Below are positions 16,325 through 25,507 of a stretch of 64,000 nt of DNA, piece by piece (position 1 is the stretch's first letter; each line of letters starts with the position of its first letter). The stretch spans positions 125,625-189,624 of the forward strand of contig MSXN01000022.1 in NCBI GenBank assembly GCA_002083555.1. Direction: 5' to 3'. The notes under the pieces were generated by a model that saw only the letters and a program-made list of their open reading frames with translations, had not been told where the DNA came from and searched no databases. The position numbers and the translations under genes are program-made. Origin of the DNA: Nitrospira sp. ST-bin5 (GTDB lineage Bacteria > Nitrospirota > Nitrospiria > Nitrospirales > Nitrospiraceae).

Positions 16325-16376
16325 GTCATGCCTCCCTGCGTGAATGTCCAGAGCGGGATTGCTCTGGCCGGATGTG

Positions 16377-16408
16377 CCCAGGACCCGGAACATGTCCGGA
16401 GTCCTGGG
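16377..16408 (-). terminator. hairpin downstream of FnIII lipoprotein gene
   Basis: An imperfect 13-base stem (CCCAGGACCCGGA / TCCGGAGTCCTGGG, one bulge), located 13 bases after the minus-strand stop at 16421. A second stem, CCAGAGC / GCTCTGG, lies just beyond at 16348-16367. Neither has a T-run, so termination strength is uncertain. Confidence 0.4.
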
Positions 16409-16420
16409 CCTGCGTCCTAT

Positions 16421-17692
16421 TTACTGGACGACGATGTTGATGTAGGCCTCGGTGTCGGATACCCGCACACCGTTGGTGGCCGTTTTTATGAATGTGTTGT
16501 TGGCCGGGCTGCCGGTTCCGCCCTGCGATGACGCATCCAGTAAGAAGGTGATCCGGTAATTGCCGGCGGTGGAGCCGGTAGCTGACGGATCCCAAACGTA
16601 GCCGTAGGTGAAATTGCCGGATACGGGGATCTCGGCGGCCAGCTTGTTCAGTCCGTCGGGGACGTTCGTATCGAACAGAAACTGATCGTCAACGGCAGGC
16701 AGGATCTTATTGCCGCTGGCATCCAGTTTATGAATCTGGAGATGGGCATTGGTCGCAAAGACGAAGGCGGTGGTGGATGGGATGACGACGCCGTTGGTCC
16801 CGAACATCTCATTTTTCTTTCCGCCATAGAGGGACTTCATCGTATAGGTCGTCATAGCTGTTGGCACGGTCGTGGTCAGGACCATCTCGAGCCTGATCTT
16901 GCCGGTTGCACTGAGGCTGCCGCTGGACAAGTTGTCGCCCCACTTGGCGGTGACATTCTGCGGTGTCGCCGCACCTTTGGCCCATTCCCCCTGCCAGGTG
17001 TTGACGGTCTTCTGCTCGAAATACAGCGGATCCACCTTGGACGGAACAGTCAGAAACGGCAGAGTCGTTATTGTTTCGGTGATCAGCGGGCGCAATCCGG
17101 TATTGAAGTCGATTGCCAGCGGGTCTAACGTCCAGCTTTTTGCCGGATCGAGGGGCAGGTTGGTGACGCCGATATTGTCCGCAAAGATCAGCGCTGCTGA
17201 AAAGTTGTTGCCGGCGACAACCGGGTTGGGAGAACCGGTAGGTTTCGCGCTTGCCACTGTGGAGGGCGTCTCGCCGTCGGCGTTCTTGGCGGTGACGACA
17301 TAGTAATAGGTGACCGTGCCTGCCAATCCGGAGTTGGTAAAGGTGTAGACGGTCTGTCCGGCCACCACGGGTACCGTGGCCAAGAGGTTGGCCGGGTCAA
17401 CCAAGGCCGTGGAGGTGGTTGCGGTTTCGCTGACGTAGATGACGTAGCTGGTCGGCAGACCGGCAGTGGCCGATGCGGCCGGCGGCGACCACGACAGGTT
17501 CACCAAATTCTCGCCAGCTGTCGCCGTCAATGCGGTCGGTGCTCCCGGTGCCGCAACGGTCGCCACCGGAGTCCCTCCATCATCACTCCCGCAGGCGGTT
17601 AAGGCAAAGGCCATGACCGCCGATGCCGCAACCGTGGCGGCAAGTGACAGGACACGCTGCCATCTAGATTGGTTTGTTGGGTTCGTTCTCAT
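16421..17692 (-). CDS. lipoprotein with fibronectin type III domain
   Basis: A 423-residue lipoprotein: signal peptide and lipobox ALTAC (Cys34). Residues about 48-152 form a fibronectin type III domain (APGAPTALTATAGENLVNLS ... YYYVVTAKNADGE). The C-terminal two thirds (about 160-423) form a beta-rich region of unknown type with a Cys-free sequence, FTYGYVWDPSATGSTAGNYR near the end, and a final strand SDTEAYINIVVQ. Its form suggests a surface or periplasmic binding protein. It is followed by hairpins and lies 46 bases from the next minus-strand gene, with which it could be cotranscribed. Confidence 0.8.
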   Translation of the reverse strand: MRTNPTNQSRWQRVLSLAATVAASAVMAFALTACGSDDGGTPVATVAAPGAPTALTATAGENLVNLSWSPPAASATAGLPTSYVIYVSETATTSTALVDPANLLATVPVVAGQTVYTFTNSGLAGTVTYYYVVTAKNADGETPSTVASAKPTGSPNPVVAGNNFSAALIFADNIGVTNLPLDPAKSWTLDPLAIDFNTGLRPLITETITTLPFLTVPSKVDPLYFEQKTVNTWQGEWAKGAATPQNVTAKWGDNLSSGSLSATGKIRLEMVLTTTVPTAMTTYTMKSLYGGKKNEMFGTNGVVIPSTTAFVFATNAHLQIHKLDASGNKILPAVDDQFLFDTNVPDGLNKLAAEIPVSGNFTYGYVWDPSATGSTAGNYRITFLLDASSQGGTGSPANNTFIKTATNGVRVSDTEAYINIVVQ

Positions 17693-17738
17693 GTAACTTC
17701 TCCTGTTGGTTATCCCAGCGGGCGACCGCCCCGCCCCG

Positions 17739-19487
17739 CTAGTTTGTTAGTGGAACATTGTTGAGCACCGACACATAGGTTGCGTAGACGCCGGCCCAGC
17801 TTTCCCCGGCGGGGTTAATGGAGGATACCGTTAGGGTTATCCAGCCGCCCCGGACAGCCTCGCGCTCGATTCCAACGGATAAAACCGTTGACTCGGCCGG
17901 CGCGCCAGGATCGAGCTTCGCGACGAGGTTGCCTACCTCTATCGCTGGAATGACATCAGTCAGGGCACCGCTGGCGTAACCGGCGCCGTAGATCCCATTA
18001 CTTGGGACCGTGACATTGGGGATCGGAGACTTGCTGCCTTTGAAGAGCACTCCTCGCGTTCCGTCAACCGCCGCGAAGGCAGAAGAGCGCCAGCGTGGTG
18101 GTTCACCATCGCTGTCGTCGCCGCTTCCTGTTCCCGGCGGACGTCCTGAGAAGACCCAGTAGAGGAAGTCTTGAAACGCTTCTCCGGCGCCAGAACGGGC
18201 AACCATCAGGGTTTGGCGGCTCACAGTATCGTGGAGAAAGATGCCCTGGTTGACGGGGATTTGTGCGGTATAGCCCTGGGGATTGGCTTGTAGACAGTAT
18301 GCAATAAGATCCTTGTTGCCGTCGGTCGGGCAATTCAGCACTAGCGCGCGCGTATCCGCCCCCCACGCGCCCCAGAAGGCGACATAGCGTCCATCATAGG
18401 CGAGGCCTTCGCCAAACTTGGTAAAGTTTGCATTGACCACTGGGACACCAGTCCGGTCTGGAACTGGATCGCCAATAAGGGCGATTGCTGTGAGAGCCGG
18501 TCGGTCGGCCAGCGGGGCAACATAAATGCCGCCCGATGTTGGTGTTTCCTCGTTATCGAGACCGGTAAATACGATCTTACCGGCCGCTGCACTGGGCGGT
18601 GCCGTCGAGCCGAATGTTACGGCCTGGCCTGGAATCATCGTGCTGCTATCCGCGATACCTACGACCGGACTAGTGGGAATCGAAATGTCTCTGAAGTAGA
18701 CGCCCGTTTTGCCTACCGAGATGTTGTTCTCTGTCACCGTAAAGTTGCCCTTGAAGGCGATGTATCTGCCGTTGGTAGCAGTCGGCGAGCCGGGGAACAC
18801 GTCGAATTTGGTTCCGGCTGGAGCGCCTGGGACCTGAAAGTGGGAGAAATCAGGCAGGTTGCCGAGAATATTGACTCCTGTGCCCAAGGGACCACTGAGC
18901 CAGGTGAAGATGCCGGTGGTTCCGGCCCTCGACTCTAATTGCGTAATCGGATCGGTATAGGTCCAGACAGGCTGCGAGTTGCCACGGCTGGCGAGGAGAG
19001 GAGAGGAAATGTCGATACGCGGGATGGACGGAGTTTCAATAAAGGTTTGCCCGGTGTTGTTGGGAGCAGGAACAACTGTCGAGTTGTCGATGATAGTTTG
19101 TAATGCTGGCGACGCGCACAGATCGACCGCCCACACGCCTCGATGGGGTTCTCCACCCGCACCTCCTCCTGCCGCTTTCGCCCGTGCTCGGAAGACGACT
19201 TTGCCATCTCTGTTGATCGAGGGTTGATTGAAGCTGAAGAAGCTTTTCCCCACCACGCCGGGGGGGACGAATGAATTGTTGGCCACCGTCAGCCACTTGC
19301 CGGTGGCATTACTGATCGCGCCGGAGCATGCACTCGCGATCGGAGGCGGGGTGTCTCCGTTTCCCCCACATGCCGCCAAGAGCAGGCCGCTGCTGAAAAC
19401 CATTGCGAGGTGAAGCGCACGCATCCTTCGCGATTGACTGGTAGCCATCGTGGTCACTGCTTCTTTCCGGCGATGTAGAGCTAGCAT
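17739..19487 (-). CDS. large lipoprotein with beta-propeller-like repeats, unknown
   Basis: A 582-residue lipoprotein. A long n-region is followed by LHLAMVFSSGLLLAAC, a lipobox LAAC. The mature protein has recurring strands of the type 'G(V/I)Y(F/V)xxx(P/S)' and 'GK(V/I)VF' at intervals of 60-90 residues (GKVVFRARAKA, GRYIAFKGNF, GVYFRDISI, GKIVFTGLDN, GGIYVAPLAD, GRYVAFWGAW, GIFLHDTVS), consistent with a six- to seven-bladed propeller as in DUF7453-like proteins. The start at 19487 has AAGGAAAG 8 bases upstream; an ATG at 19448 is the alternative and gives a more usual signal length. Confidence 0.7.
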   Translation of the reverse strand: MLALHRRKEAVTTMATSQSRRMRALHLAMVFSSGLLLAACGGNGDTPPPIASACSGAISNATGKWLTVANNSFVPPGVVGKSFFSFNQPSINRDGKVVFRARAKAAGGGAGGEPHRGVWAVDLCASPALQTIIDNSTVVPAPNNTGQTFIETPSIPRIDISSPLLASRGNSQPVWTYTDPITQLESRAGTTGIFTWLSGPLGTGVNILGNLPDFSHFQVPGAPAGTKFDVFPGSPTATNGRYIAFKGNFTVTENNISVGKTGVYFRDISIPTSPVVGIADSSTMIPGQAVTFGSTAPPSAAAGKIVFTGLDNEETPTSGGIYVAPLADRPALTAIALIGDPVPDRTGVPVVNANFTKFGEGLAYDGRYVAFWGAWGADTRALVLNCPTDGNKDLIAYCLQANPQGYTAQIPVNQGIFLHDTVSRQTLMVARSGAGEAFQDFLYWVFSGRPPGTGSGDDSDGEPPRWRSSAFAAVDGTRGVLFKGSKSPIPNVTVPSNGIYGAGYASGALTDVIPAIEVGNLVAKLDPGAPAESTVLSVGIEREAVRGGWITLTVSSINPAGESWAGVYATYVSVLNNVPLTN

Positions 19488-20072
19488 CAGAACTTTCCTT
19501 TTGACAAAACTTGCGAAGTGCATACCCTCACATTGCTTTGTGTGGGGATTCGTAAAAAAGATTCGTGTGCGGCCTCTCGATCTCAATCAGCTGCCGGTAC
19601 GGATTTCTGTGTGCATTCATCGGCTCTGCAGTGATGTGAAATATTGCGAGCATGATGATTCAGTCATCAGCAGCATTTGTGCCATCGCTTGATTGCGCGC
19701 GCGTCGTGCTGCGGGGGATCGTGAATCCCAATGAGTCAGCGATGTTAGGTTAGTGCGGTGTGGCGAGCGGAGAATTGTTGCAGTCGCAAGTGTGTAGTGA
19801 TTAAGGACAAGCTGTCTCAAATCTCTGTCGCCAATTGCTTCAACGCAAAAGTAGGGGGAGGGGAGAATCGCCTCTTCGTTTTGGCAGCGGTGTGGAACTA
19901 TGCCTCAATCTATTGCCGCCTGAATTCAGGGGAGGATCTTTGTCTTTGAAGTGTGAGCGATTCGGTGAGTGGTGGGGATTTGAAGTGTATTGCGCGGAGA
20001 CTCTAAGGATCTCTGTGCCACTAGCCATACATGTATGGCAGGGGAACCGGTGGGGAAGGGCATTTCTGAAAC
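19488..20072. other. gene-poor intergenic stretch
   Basis: About 585 bases without a convincing gene. Short ORFs on both strands have no ribosome sites or motifs. Visible structure: a near-palindrome CCTCACATTGCTTTGTGTGGGG around 19530-19552 before the minus-strand lipoprotein gene, a GGGAT / ATCCC hairpin near 19718-19732, and a perfect 16-base palindrome at 20024-20039. The composition is somewhat less GC-rich than the flanks. Confidence 0.5.
20024..20039. repeat. perfect 16-base palindrome
   Basis: GCCATACATGTATGGC is a perfect palindrome in the gene-poor stretch. It has the size of a dimeric repressor operator but no adjacent gene start within 80 bases, so its role is open. Confidence 0.35.
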
Positions 20073-20105
20073 GAGGCGCTCCGTGGCAAATGCCGGGAGC
20101 GCCTC
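20068..20105 (-). terminator. rho-independent terminator
   Basis: A 10-base-pair stem (GAGGCGCTCC / GGAGCGCCTC) with a 13-base loop, followed on the minus strand by GTTTCAGAAA. It lies 19 bases after the stop of the RxDR protein gene. Confidence 0.65.
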
Positions 20106-20123
20106 TTGTGTATGGGCAGATGA

Positions 20124-20438
20124 CTATCGCCCGCGACCGCCACGATCGGCGCGGCGGTCTTCCCGACGATCCTGTTGCCGATCCATTTGGCGGTCTTGCT
20201 GGCGATCTATCTGTCGGTCTTGCTGCCGATCTTCCCGCCGATCATTCTGTCGGTCCTCCCGGCGATCTTCCCGACGGTCCTGTTGCCGGTCAGCACGGCG
20301 GTCTTCTCGCCGATCTTCCTGCCGGACGTCGGCTTGCGCTGAAGCGATGCTCGGGGCCAGGACTCCGGCCATGGGCATAGCGGAGAGGATGGCGAGACCC
20401 ATCAGAATGCTGGCTTTTACAAACGCTGCTGATTTCAT
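20124..20438 (-). CDS. exported RxDR-repeat protein
   Basis: A 104-residue protein with a long signal peptide (cleavage near ASAQA, 34-36) followed by almost nothing but repeats of the four-residue unit R-x-D-R (EDRR, QQDR, EDRQ, NDRR, IDRQ, MDRQ) and a final RGGRGR. It would be a stable single alpha-helix with i/i+4 charge pairing. The DNA shows the matching 12-base periodicity over 20145-20335. The ATG has TGGAGGA upstream. Promoter site D, of the sigma-autoregulatory type, lies about 105 bases upstream. Short charged exported proteins of this kind are usually orphan and uncharacterised. Confidence 0.75.
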   Translation of the reverse strand: MKSAAFVKASILMGLAILSAMPMAGVLAPSIASAQADVRQEDRREDRRADRQQDRREDRREDRQNDRREDRQQDRQIDRQQDRQMDRQQDRREDRRADRGGRGR

Positions 20439-20542
20439 CGTAAATCCTCCATGAGAGCGTGAAATTAGTTGCTAGGGACTGGCAAGGGAGAGGCGACCCG
20501 TCTGCTCTCTGGAGGAAAGCCTCTCGATGCCGTTCTGTTAAG

Positions 20543-20573
20543 TTGGACGAGGTGCAGCACAAAACGTAAACAG
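20543..20573 (-). promoter_or_regulatory. ECF-type promoter, site D
   Basis: On the minus strand CTGTTTAC, 16 bases, then CGTCCAA. The -35-like box and the spacing are identical to sites B and C, and the -10-like box differs by one base. It lies upstream of the RxDR protein gene. Confidence 0.65.
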
Positions 20574-20642
20574 AGCCAAGGGAGTGTGTAAGAAAAGCGC
20601 TGGAGGCGGGAGGGCCACCGGCTCTCGTGGGGCTGCGACGAT

Positions 20643-21053
20643 CTACCGCAATGCGCCGGAGAGTATGGCGCTGGTGGCCGCGGTTCCAATGCTGATGATA
20701 TCCCCGGCCTTCAAGGTGGGCACCGCTTGGCCGTCCTGGGTGTTTAATTCCAGTTCGCCGCAAAGAAGCGTAGGTGCCGCTGGGCAGGCAGCCAATGCCA
20801 TCGTGCCGACCTGAGCCGAAGCATTGACGAATACACCCAACGCCGCCGGAGTAGTGCCTGGAAGATCCTCAGCTTCGACGTTGAGGCGCTTGCGATTGCC
20901 ACGTGCTCTATAATCTGCTTTCCCAGATGCCACACCCGATATCATCTTGGCGCTCAAGCGTGTTTCAGCGTTTTGCAACTGGGCCGGCAGCGTTGACGCC
21001 ATCATCATCCAGACGAATGCAACGAGCGAGAGAGAAACTCCGATCTTTGTCAT
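20643..21053 (-). CDS. small exported protein, unknown
   Basis: A 136-residue protein with signal peptide (cleavage near LPAQL, about residue 25). The mature part reads SAKMISGVASGKADYRARGN, then a hydrophobic beta stretch with VFVNASAQVGTMALAAC and a single pair of cysteines (CPAAPTLLC), ending LKAGDIISI... The 'SGKADYRxRGNRKRxxVExED' opening is familiar from many secreted hypothetical proteins, function unknown. The ATG has TGGAGGT upstream. A variant of the ECF-type promoter lies about 117 bases upstream. Confidence 0.7.
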   Translation of the reverse strand: MTKIGVSLSLVAFVWMMMASTLPAQLQNAETRLSAKMISGVASGKADYRARGNRKRLNVEAEDLPGTTPAALGVFVNASAQVGTMALAACPAAPTLLCGELELNTQDGQAVPTLKAGDIISIGTAATSAILSGALR

Positions 21054-21169
21054 GGTGACCTCCAGTGTGAATATATGGCCACGGTCTTGCCGCACATTGT
21101 CCTGTGGCCTCCCCCACGGCACGAGGGATGGAGAATGGGGCGGAGAAAGACGCGTGGCCTCCTGGAGAG

Positions 21170-21200
21170 TCAGATGAGGGAAATACCAATTCGTAAATAG
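21170..21200 (-). promoter_or_regulatory. possible ECF-type promoter, variant
   Basis: Minus strand CTATTTAC, 16 bases, CATCTGA: one mismatch to the -35 box and two to the -10 box of sites B and C, same 16-base spacing. It lies upstream of the small exported protein gene starting at 21053. Confidence 0.4.
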
Positions 21201-21352
21201 AAGATCCTAGTGAGTGGTTTCTTTTATCGAGGAAGGCCGTGTTGTGTAGGCGGGAGGAGTCAGATGAAGATGAGCGGCAGGAAGGATTGGGTACAAGGCA
21301 GCCGATGGAAAGGTTGGTTTCGTGGATGGAATGACCCTGCTAGAATGCGGTA

Positions 21353-24001
21353 ATGGAAGTTGTGACGACTCACCACAATGCAGACTTCGACGGCTTGGCC
21401 TCGATGGTCGCCGTGCGCAAGTTGTATCCCGATGTACGGTTGGTGCTGTCCGGCGGGGCACAGGAAGCGGTGCACGCGTTTCTCTTGGCGCACGACCTGA
21501 ATCTCACCAAGCTCAAAGATCTCGATCTTGCACAAGTGACGAAGTTGATTCTGGTCGATACCCATGACCCCGATCGGATTGGTCCATTCAAACAATGTTG
21601 GCTGGATCCGAAGGTCGAGGTGCAGGTCTTCGACCATCATGCAGCAGACCCCAGTGAGACCGGGGCTCCATCGATCGGGACATCCATCGATCAGGTGATC
21701 GAGATCGTCGGGGCGACGGCGACGATGCTGATTGAACGGGTGCGAGAGGCAGGTGTCCCGCTCACGCCGGTGGAAGCGACGGTGCTGGCGCTCGGTCTCT
21801 ACGATGAAACCGGGTCATTCACATACTCCTCGACCACTCCGCGGGATCTGCATGCCGCGGCCTTTCTCATCGGCGCCGGGGCCGATCTGAAGCTCATCGC
21901 TCAGACGCTGCACCAGCCGCTTGATCCGAATATTGTCGCGTTGCTGAACGATCTCCTGCAGCACAGTGAGGTGCACTATCTGGAAGGCCGGAAGGTGTTG
22001 GTGGCAACGAGCACCTTCGATCGTGATCGTGTGGAAGCGGCCGAGGCGGTGCACCAGCTGGCCGAACTCGAAGGCGTGGATGCGGTCTTGGTCGTCGTGG
22101 TGAACGAGGAGCATGTGGAAGTGATCGGCCGCAGCCGCGCGCCGGAGATCGATGTCGGATGGATCGCGCAGGAGTTCGGCGGGGGGGGCCATGCAGTGGC
22201 GGCGGCCGCGATTGTCAAAGGGCAGACGCTCACAGAAGTGAAGGAGCGGCTCGTCCAGTTGTTGACGCAGCGGTACCGGCCGACGCTGTTGGCCAAGGAT
22301 GTCATGACCAAGCCGGTCAAGACGGTCAGCGGAGACGCCACCGTAACTGAAACGGAGCAGCGCATGACCAACTACGGCGTGAACGTTCTGCCGGTGCTGG
22401 ATAGCAAAGACCGGTATGCCGGGTTGGTCAGCCGAGAGCAAATACAAAAGGCGCTGTTCCATCGATTGGGCAAGCTGACGGCAGCCGACATTCTCCAATC
22501 GGATCAGTTCACTGCGAGTCCCGACACCGACTTCCATGCCATCGAGCAGGCGATGTTGGAGCGCAATCAGCGATTCGTGCCGATTCTTGAAGGCACGAGA
22601 GTCGTCGGGGTCATTACACGTACGGATCTGCTCAGGGCGTGGCATGACGATGTACTGCGCTCCGTGAAGATTCGCCCGAAAGTTACGGATCCGGCCGGCG
22701 TGCCAGGGCCGCTGCATCACCGCAATCTCAAACGACACCTTCAAGAAAAGTTGCCGGCGCCCCTCTTTACGCTGCTCAAGGAAGCCGGGCAGCTGGCGGA
22801 TCGGCTGGATCTGCCGCTGTATGTGGTGGGCGGCTGCGTGCGGGATCTGTTGCTCGGGATCGAAAATCTCGATCTCGATCTGGTTGTCGAGGGGGATGGA
22901 ATCGCGTTTGCGCGAAAGTTGGCAGCGGAGCAGTCGGCGCGCGTCACGGTGCATGAGCGATTCGGCACCGCAGTCATCGTCCTGTCGAACGGGTTCAAGC
23001 TCGATGTGGCCACGGCCCGGACCGAGTACTACGAATATCCGACTGCGCTTCCGACAGTCGAGCAAAGCTCGATCAAGAAAGATCTGTATCGCCGGGATTT
23101 TACGATTAACGCGCTGGCGGTTCGGCTGAATGGCCGTGGATTCGGGGAGGTGCTCGATTTCTACGGCGGCCAGCGGGATCTGAAGAACCAGGCCATACGC
23201 GTTCTCCATAGTCTCAGTTTTGTCGAAGATCCCACTCGTGTATTTCGTGCTGTCCGCTTTGAGACCAGGTTCGGCTTTCATCTTGGGAAGGACACGTTGG
23301 CGCTGGTAAAGGCCGCCGTCAAGATGGCGCTTTTCCAGAAACTTTCCGGTCACCGGCTTTTGGAAGAATTGAAAGCGCTCTGTTCAGAGCGGGAGCCGAA
23401 GTCGGGATTGAAGCGGCTGGCGGAGCTCGATCTGTTGCGATTTATCCATCCGAAGCTCGTCTGGACGCCACGGCTGGAGAAGTTGCTGTTTGCCGTCGAA
23501 GAAACGCTCGATTGGTATCGGCTGCTCTATCTGGATCATAAGCTGGAGGCCTGGCTGGTCTATATGATGGTGATCGCAGCGGTCCTGCCTGATCGTGGTG
23601 TGACGGATTTGTTGAAACGGTTCCCCTTCAGTGAGCGCGAATCGACGACATTGAAAGCCATGCGGGGAGGAGCCCATCGGTTATTACGACAGCTGAGCAA
23701 GCAACCACCGCTGAAACCATCCGGGGTCTGCCGGATATTGGAGGGCGTGCAGGATGAAGCGCTGGTGGCCATCATGGCCCAGAGCCCATCCGATCGGGTG
23801 AAGCGGCTGGTGTCGGCGTATCTCACGGCCTGGCGACAGGCCAGGCCCCGGCTCACTGGGAAAGAGCTTCAATTAATGGGCATCAAGCCAGGACCAATCT
23901 ATGGCAAGGTGCTCACTCACCTTCGTGACGCTCACCTGGATGGCCTTGTCAAGACAGAGACAGAGGAACGAGCGTTCATCGAGAAACTGACCCGCCGTTG
24001 A
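21353..24001 (+). CDS. tRNA nucleotidyltransferase (A-adding type) with DHH and CBS domains
   Basis: An 882-residue multidomain protein. Residues 1 to about 310 form a DHH-family phosphoesterase domain: THHNADFDG (6-14), VDTHDP (68-73), FDHH (93-96), and GGGGHA of the DHHA1 part. Residues about 313-440 are a CBS pair (AKDVMTKPVKTVSGDATVTE and the matching TAADILQSDQF unit). Residues about 485-880 are a class II CCA/poly(A) nucleotidyltransferase: VVGGCVRDLLLG and the catalytic NLDLDLVVEGDG acidic pair, then RRDFTINALA and EDPTRVFRA. The order DHH-CBS-CBS-NTase is known from the A-adding enzyme of Aquifex, which works with a separate CC-adding enzyme. The ATG has no strong ribosome site. A convergent hairpin follows. 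Confidence 0.88.
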   Translation: MEVVTTHHNADFDGLASMVAVRKLYPDVRLVLSGGAQEAVHAFLLAHDLNLTKLKDLDLAQVTKLILVDTHDPDRIGPFKQCWLDPKVEVQVFDHHAADPSETGAPSIGTSIDQVIEIVGATATMLIERVREAGVPLTPVEATVLALGLYDETGSFTYSSTTPRDLHAAAFLIGAGADLKLIAQTLHQPLDPNIVALLNDLLQHSEVHYLEGRKVLVATSTFDRDRVEAAEAVHQLAELEGVDAVLVVVVNEEHVEVIGRSRAPEIDVGWIAQEFGGGGHAVAAAAIVKGQTLTEVKERLVQLLTQRYRPTLLAKDVMTKPVKTVSGDATVTETEQRMTNYGVNVLPVLDSKDRYAGLVSREQIQKALFHRLGKLTAADILQSDQFTASPDTDFHAIEQAMLERNQRFVPILEGTRVVGVITRTDLLRAWHDDVLRSVKIRPKVTDPAGVPGPLHHRNLKRHLQEKLPAPLFTLLKEAGQLADRLDLPLYVVGGCVRDLLLGIENLDLDLVVEGDGIAFARKLAAEQSARVTVHERFGTAVIVLSNGFKLDVATARTEYYEYPTALPTVEQSSIKKDLYRRDFTINALAVRLNGRGFGEVLDFYGGQRDLKNQAIRVLHSLSFVEDPTRVFRAVRFETRFGFHLGKDTLALVKAAVKMALFQKLSGHRLLEELKALCSEREPKSGLKRLAELDLLRFIHPKLVWTPRLEKLLFAVEETLDWYRLLYLDHKLEAWLVYMMVIAAVLPDRGVTDLLKRFPFSERESTTLKAMRGGAHRLLRQLSKQPPLKPSGVCRILEGVQDEALVAIMAQSPSDRVKRLVSAYLTAWRQARPRLTGKELQLMGIKPGPIYGKVLTHLRDAHLDGLVKTETEERAFIEKLTRR

Positions 24002-24028
24002 CCGTCGAACCGTGTTTAGTTCGACGGT
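24001..24028. terminator. shared hairpin across two convergent stop codons
   Basis: A perfect 10-base stem, ACCGTCGAAC / GTTCGACGGT, with an 8-base loop. It starts at the last base of the plus-strand nucleotidyltransferase gene, and its loop contains most of the minus-strand stop codon (24016-24018). There is no T-run on either side. Confidence 0.5.
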
Positions 24029-24696
24029 GTAATCGTCAGCGAAACTTCGTTTGGGAGCAACAGGGTCACGTTGGCTTGGTTCCCACTGTCCGGCTGAATG
24101 ATGGCAAACAATGGGACCGGTTGCGGCACCGTGCTCGGCGGCATCGCCAAGAGAGCCGGGAAATCAATCAACGGCGAGATGGTCGCAAGACTTGCGAGCC
24201 TCAGCCTGAACGCCATCAAGACATCGCGAAGCCGTCCCGTCTGTTCCTCCTGGGAGAGCGATTGATTCGTGACGATTCCGATATCCCATAACGGCTTGGT
24301 GATGGTGACTGGAAATGTGAGCCCGAGTTCCTTGGCTGTCGGTGTGACATCGATCAATATTCCCGACTGAATCGCTTCCTGCCGATCCCTGATGGCCGGG
24401 ACACCTGGTCCAGCGGTGGAGTCGGCTGCCGTGCTGTCCTGCTTCGAGTCCATGTCGACGAGAGTTTTGTTTCCAACGCTTGAAACAGCTGGTAGCTTCG
24501 CTTCCAGTTCAGCGAGCACGGCATCGACTTCTGGAAGCGCCGTGACGACTTCCTTCGGCAAGGCGTTCACAATGCCATCATAGATCACCCGTGCAGAGGC
24601 CGACCAAGAAGAGTGAAACGGGCGGCCGGCGAATGCGGCGTCCGCAGCCTTCTTTTCGTCGTTCGTCAGTGTTTTTGGAGTGGTGTTGTTTGTCAT
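24016..24696 (-). CDS. hypothetical protein with DUF6573-like segment
   Basis: A 226-residue cytoplasmic protein with no signal peptide. The N-terminal half is polar. The C-terminal half has the sequence RDRQEAIQSGILIDVTPTAK, then FPVTITKPLWDIG and a final strand NVTLLLPNE. This order is like DUF6573 proteins ('DGxLxDVTxxAKExGxxxPVAxTxxxW'), a family common on plasmids and accessory DNA; I make this match from memory and consider it tentative. The function is unknown. Stand-alone, convergent with the nucleotidyltransferase gene. Confidence 0.65.
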   Translation of the reverse strand: MTNNTTPKTLTNDEKKAADAAFAGRPFHSSWSASARVIYDGIVNALPKEVVTALPEVDAVLAELEAKLPAVSSVGNKTLVDMDSKQDSTAADSTAGPGVPAIRDRQEAIQSGILIDVTPTAKELGLTFPVTITKPLWDIGIVTNQSLSQEEQTGRLRDVLMAFRLRLASLATISPLIDFPALLAMPPSTVPQPVPLFAIIQPDSGNQANVTLLLPNEVSLTITPSN

Positions 24697-24789
24697 ATTT
24701 TGAAGATAAGTCGGATGATCAGAAGGTCAAGGGGGGTGGGGGGGGAGTCAAGGTGAAGCCCGGGGAAGGCTCGTGCTATAGTTTCGCGC

Positions 24790-25428
<639 letters not shown>

Positions 25429-25507
25429 GACGTCAGTCGTCAAACGTCAATCGTATGAGAGGAAAGAATGGTTTCTCAGGATGTCGAATGACGCTTGACG
25501 AATGATG

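Noticed and set aside
20140..20335. Periodic 12-base repeats resembling a CRISPR-like or satellite array
   Set aside because: The periodicity is explained by the R-x-D-R codon repeat of an exported protein with a good start and signal peptide; no spacers exist.
19835..20380. 181-residue plus-strand ORF with RRSSRRSC-like sequence
   Set aside because: It is antisense to the RxDR gene and the terminator, has no ribosome site, and its composition mirrors the opposite strand.
21815..23353. 512-residue minus-strand ORF opposite the nucleotidyltransferase
   Set aside because: It is fully antisense to a gene with complete DHH, CBS and NTase motifs; its own translation is His/Arg/Gln-rich with no motif, as expected of a shadow ORF in high-GC DNA.
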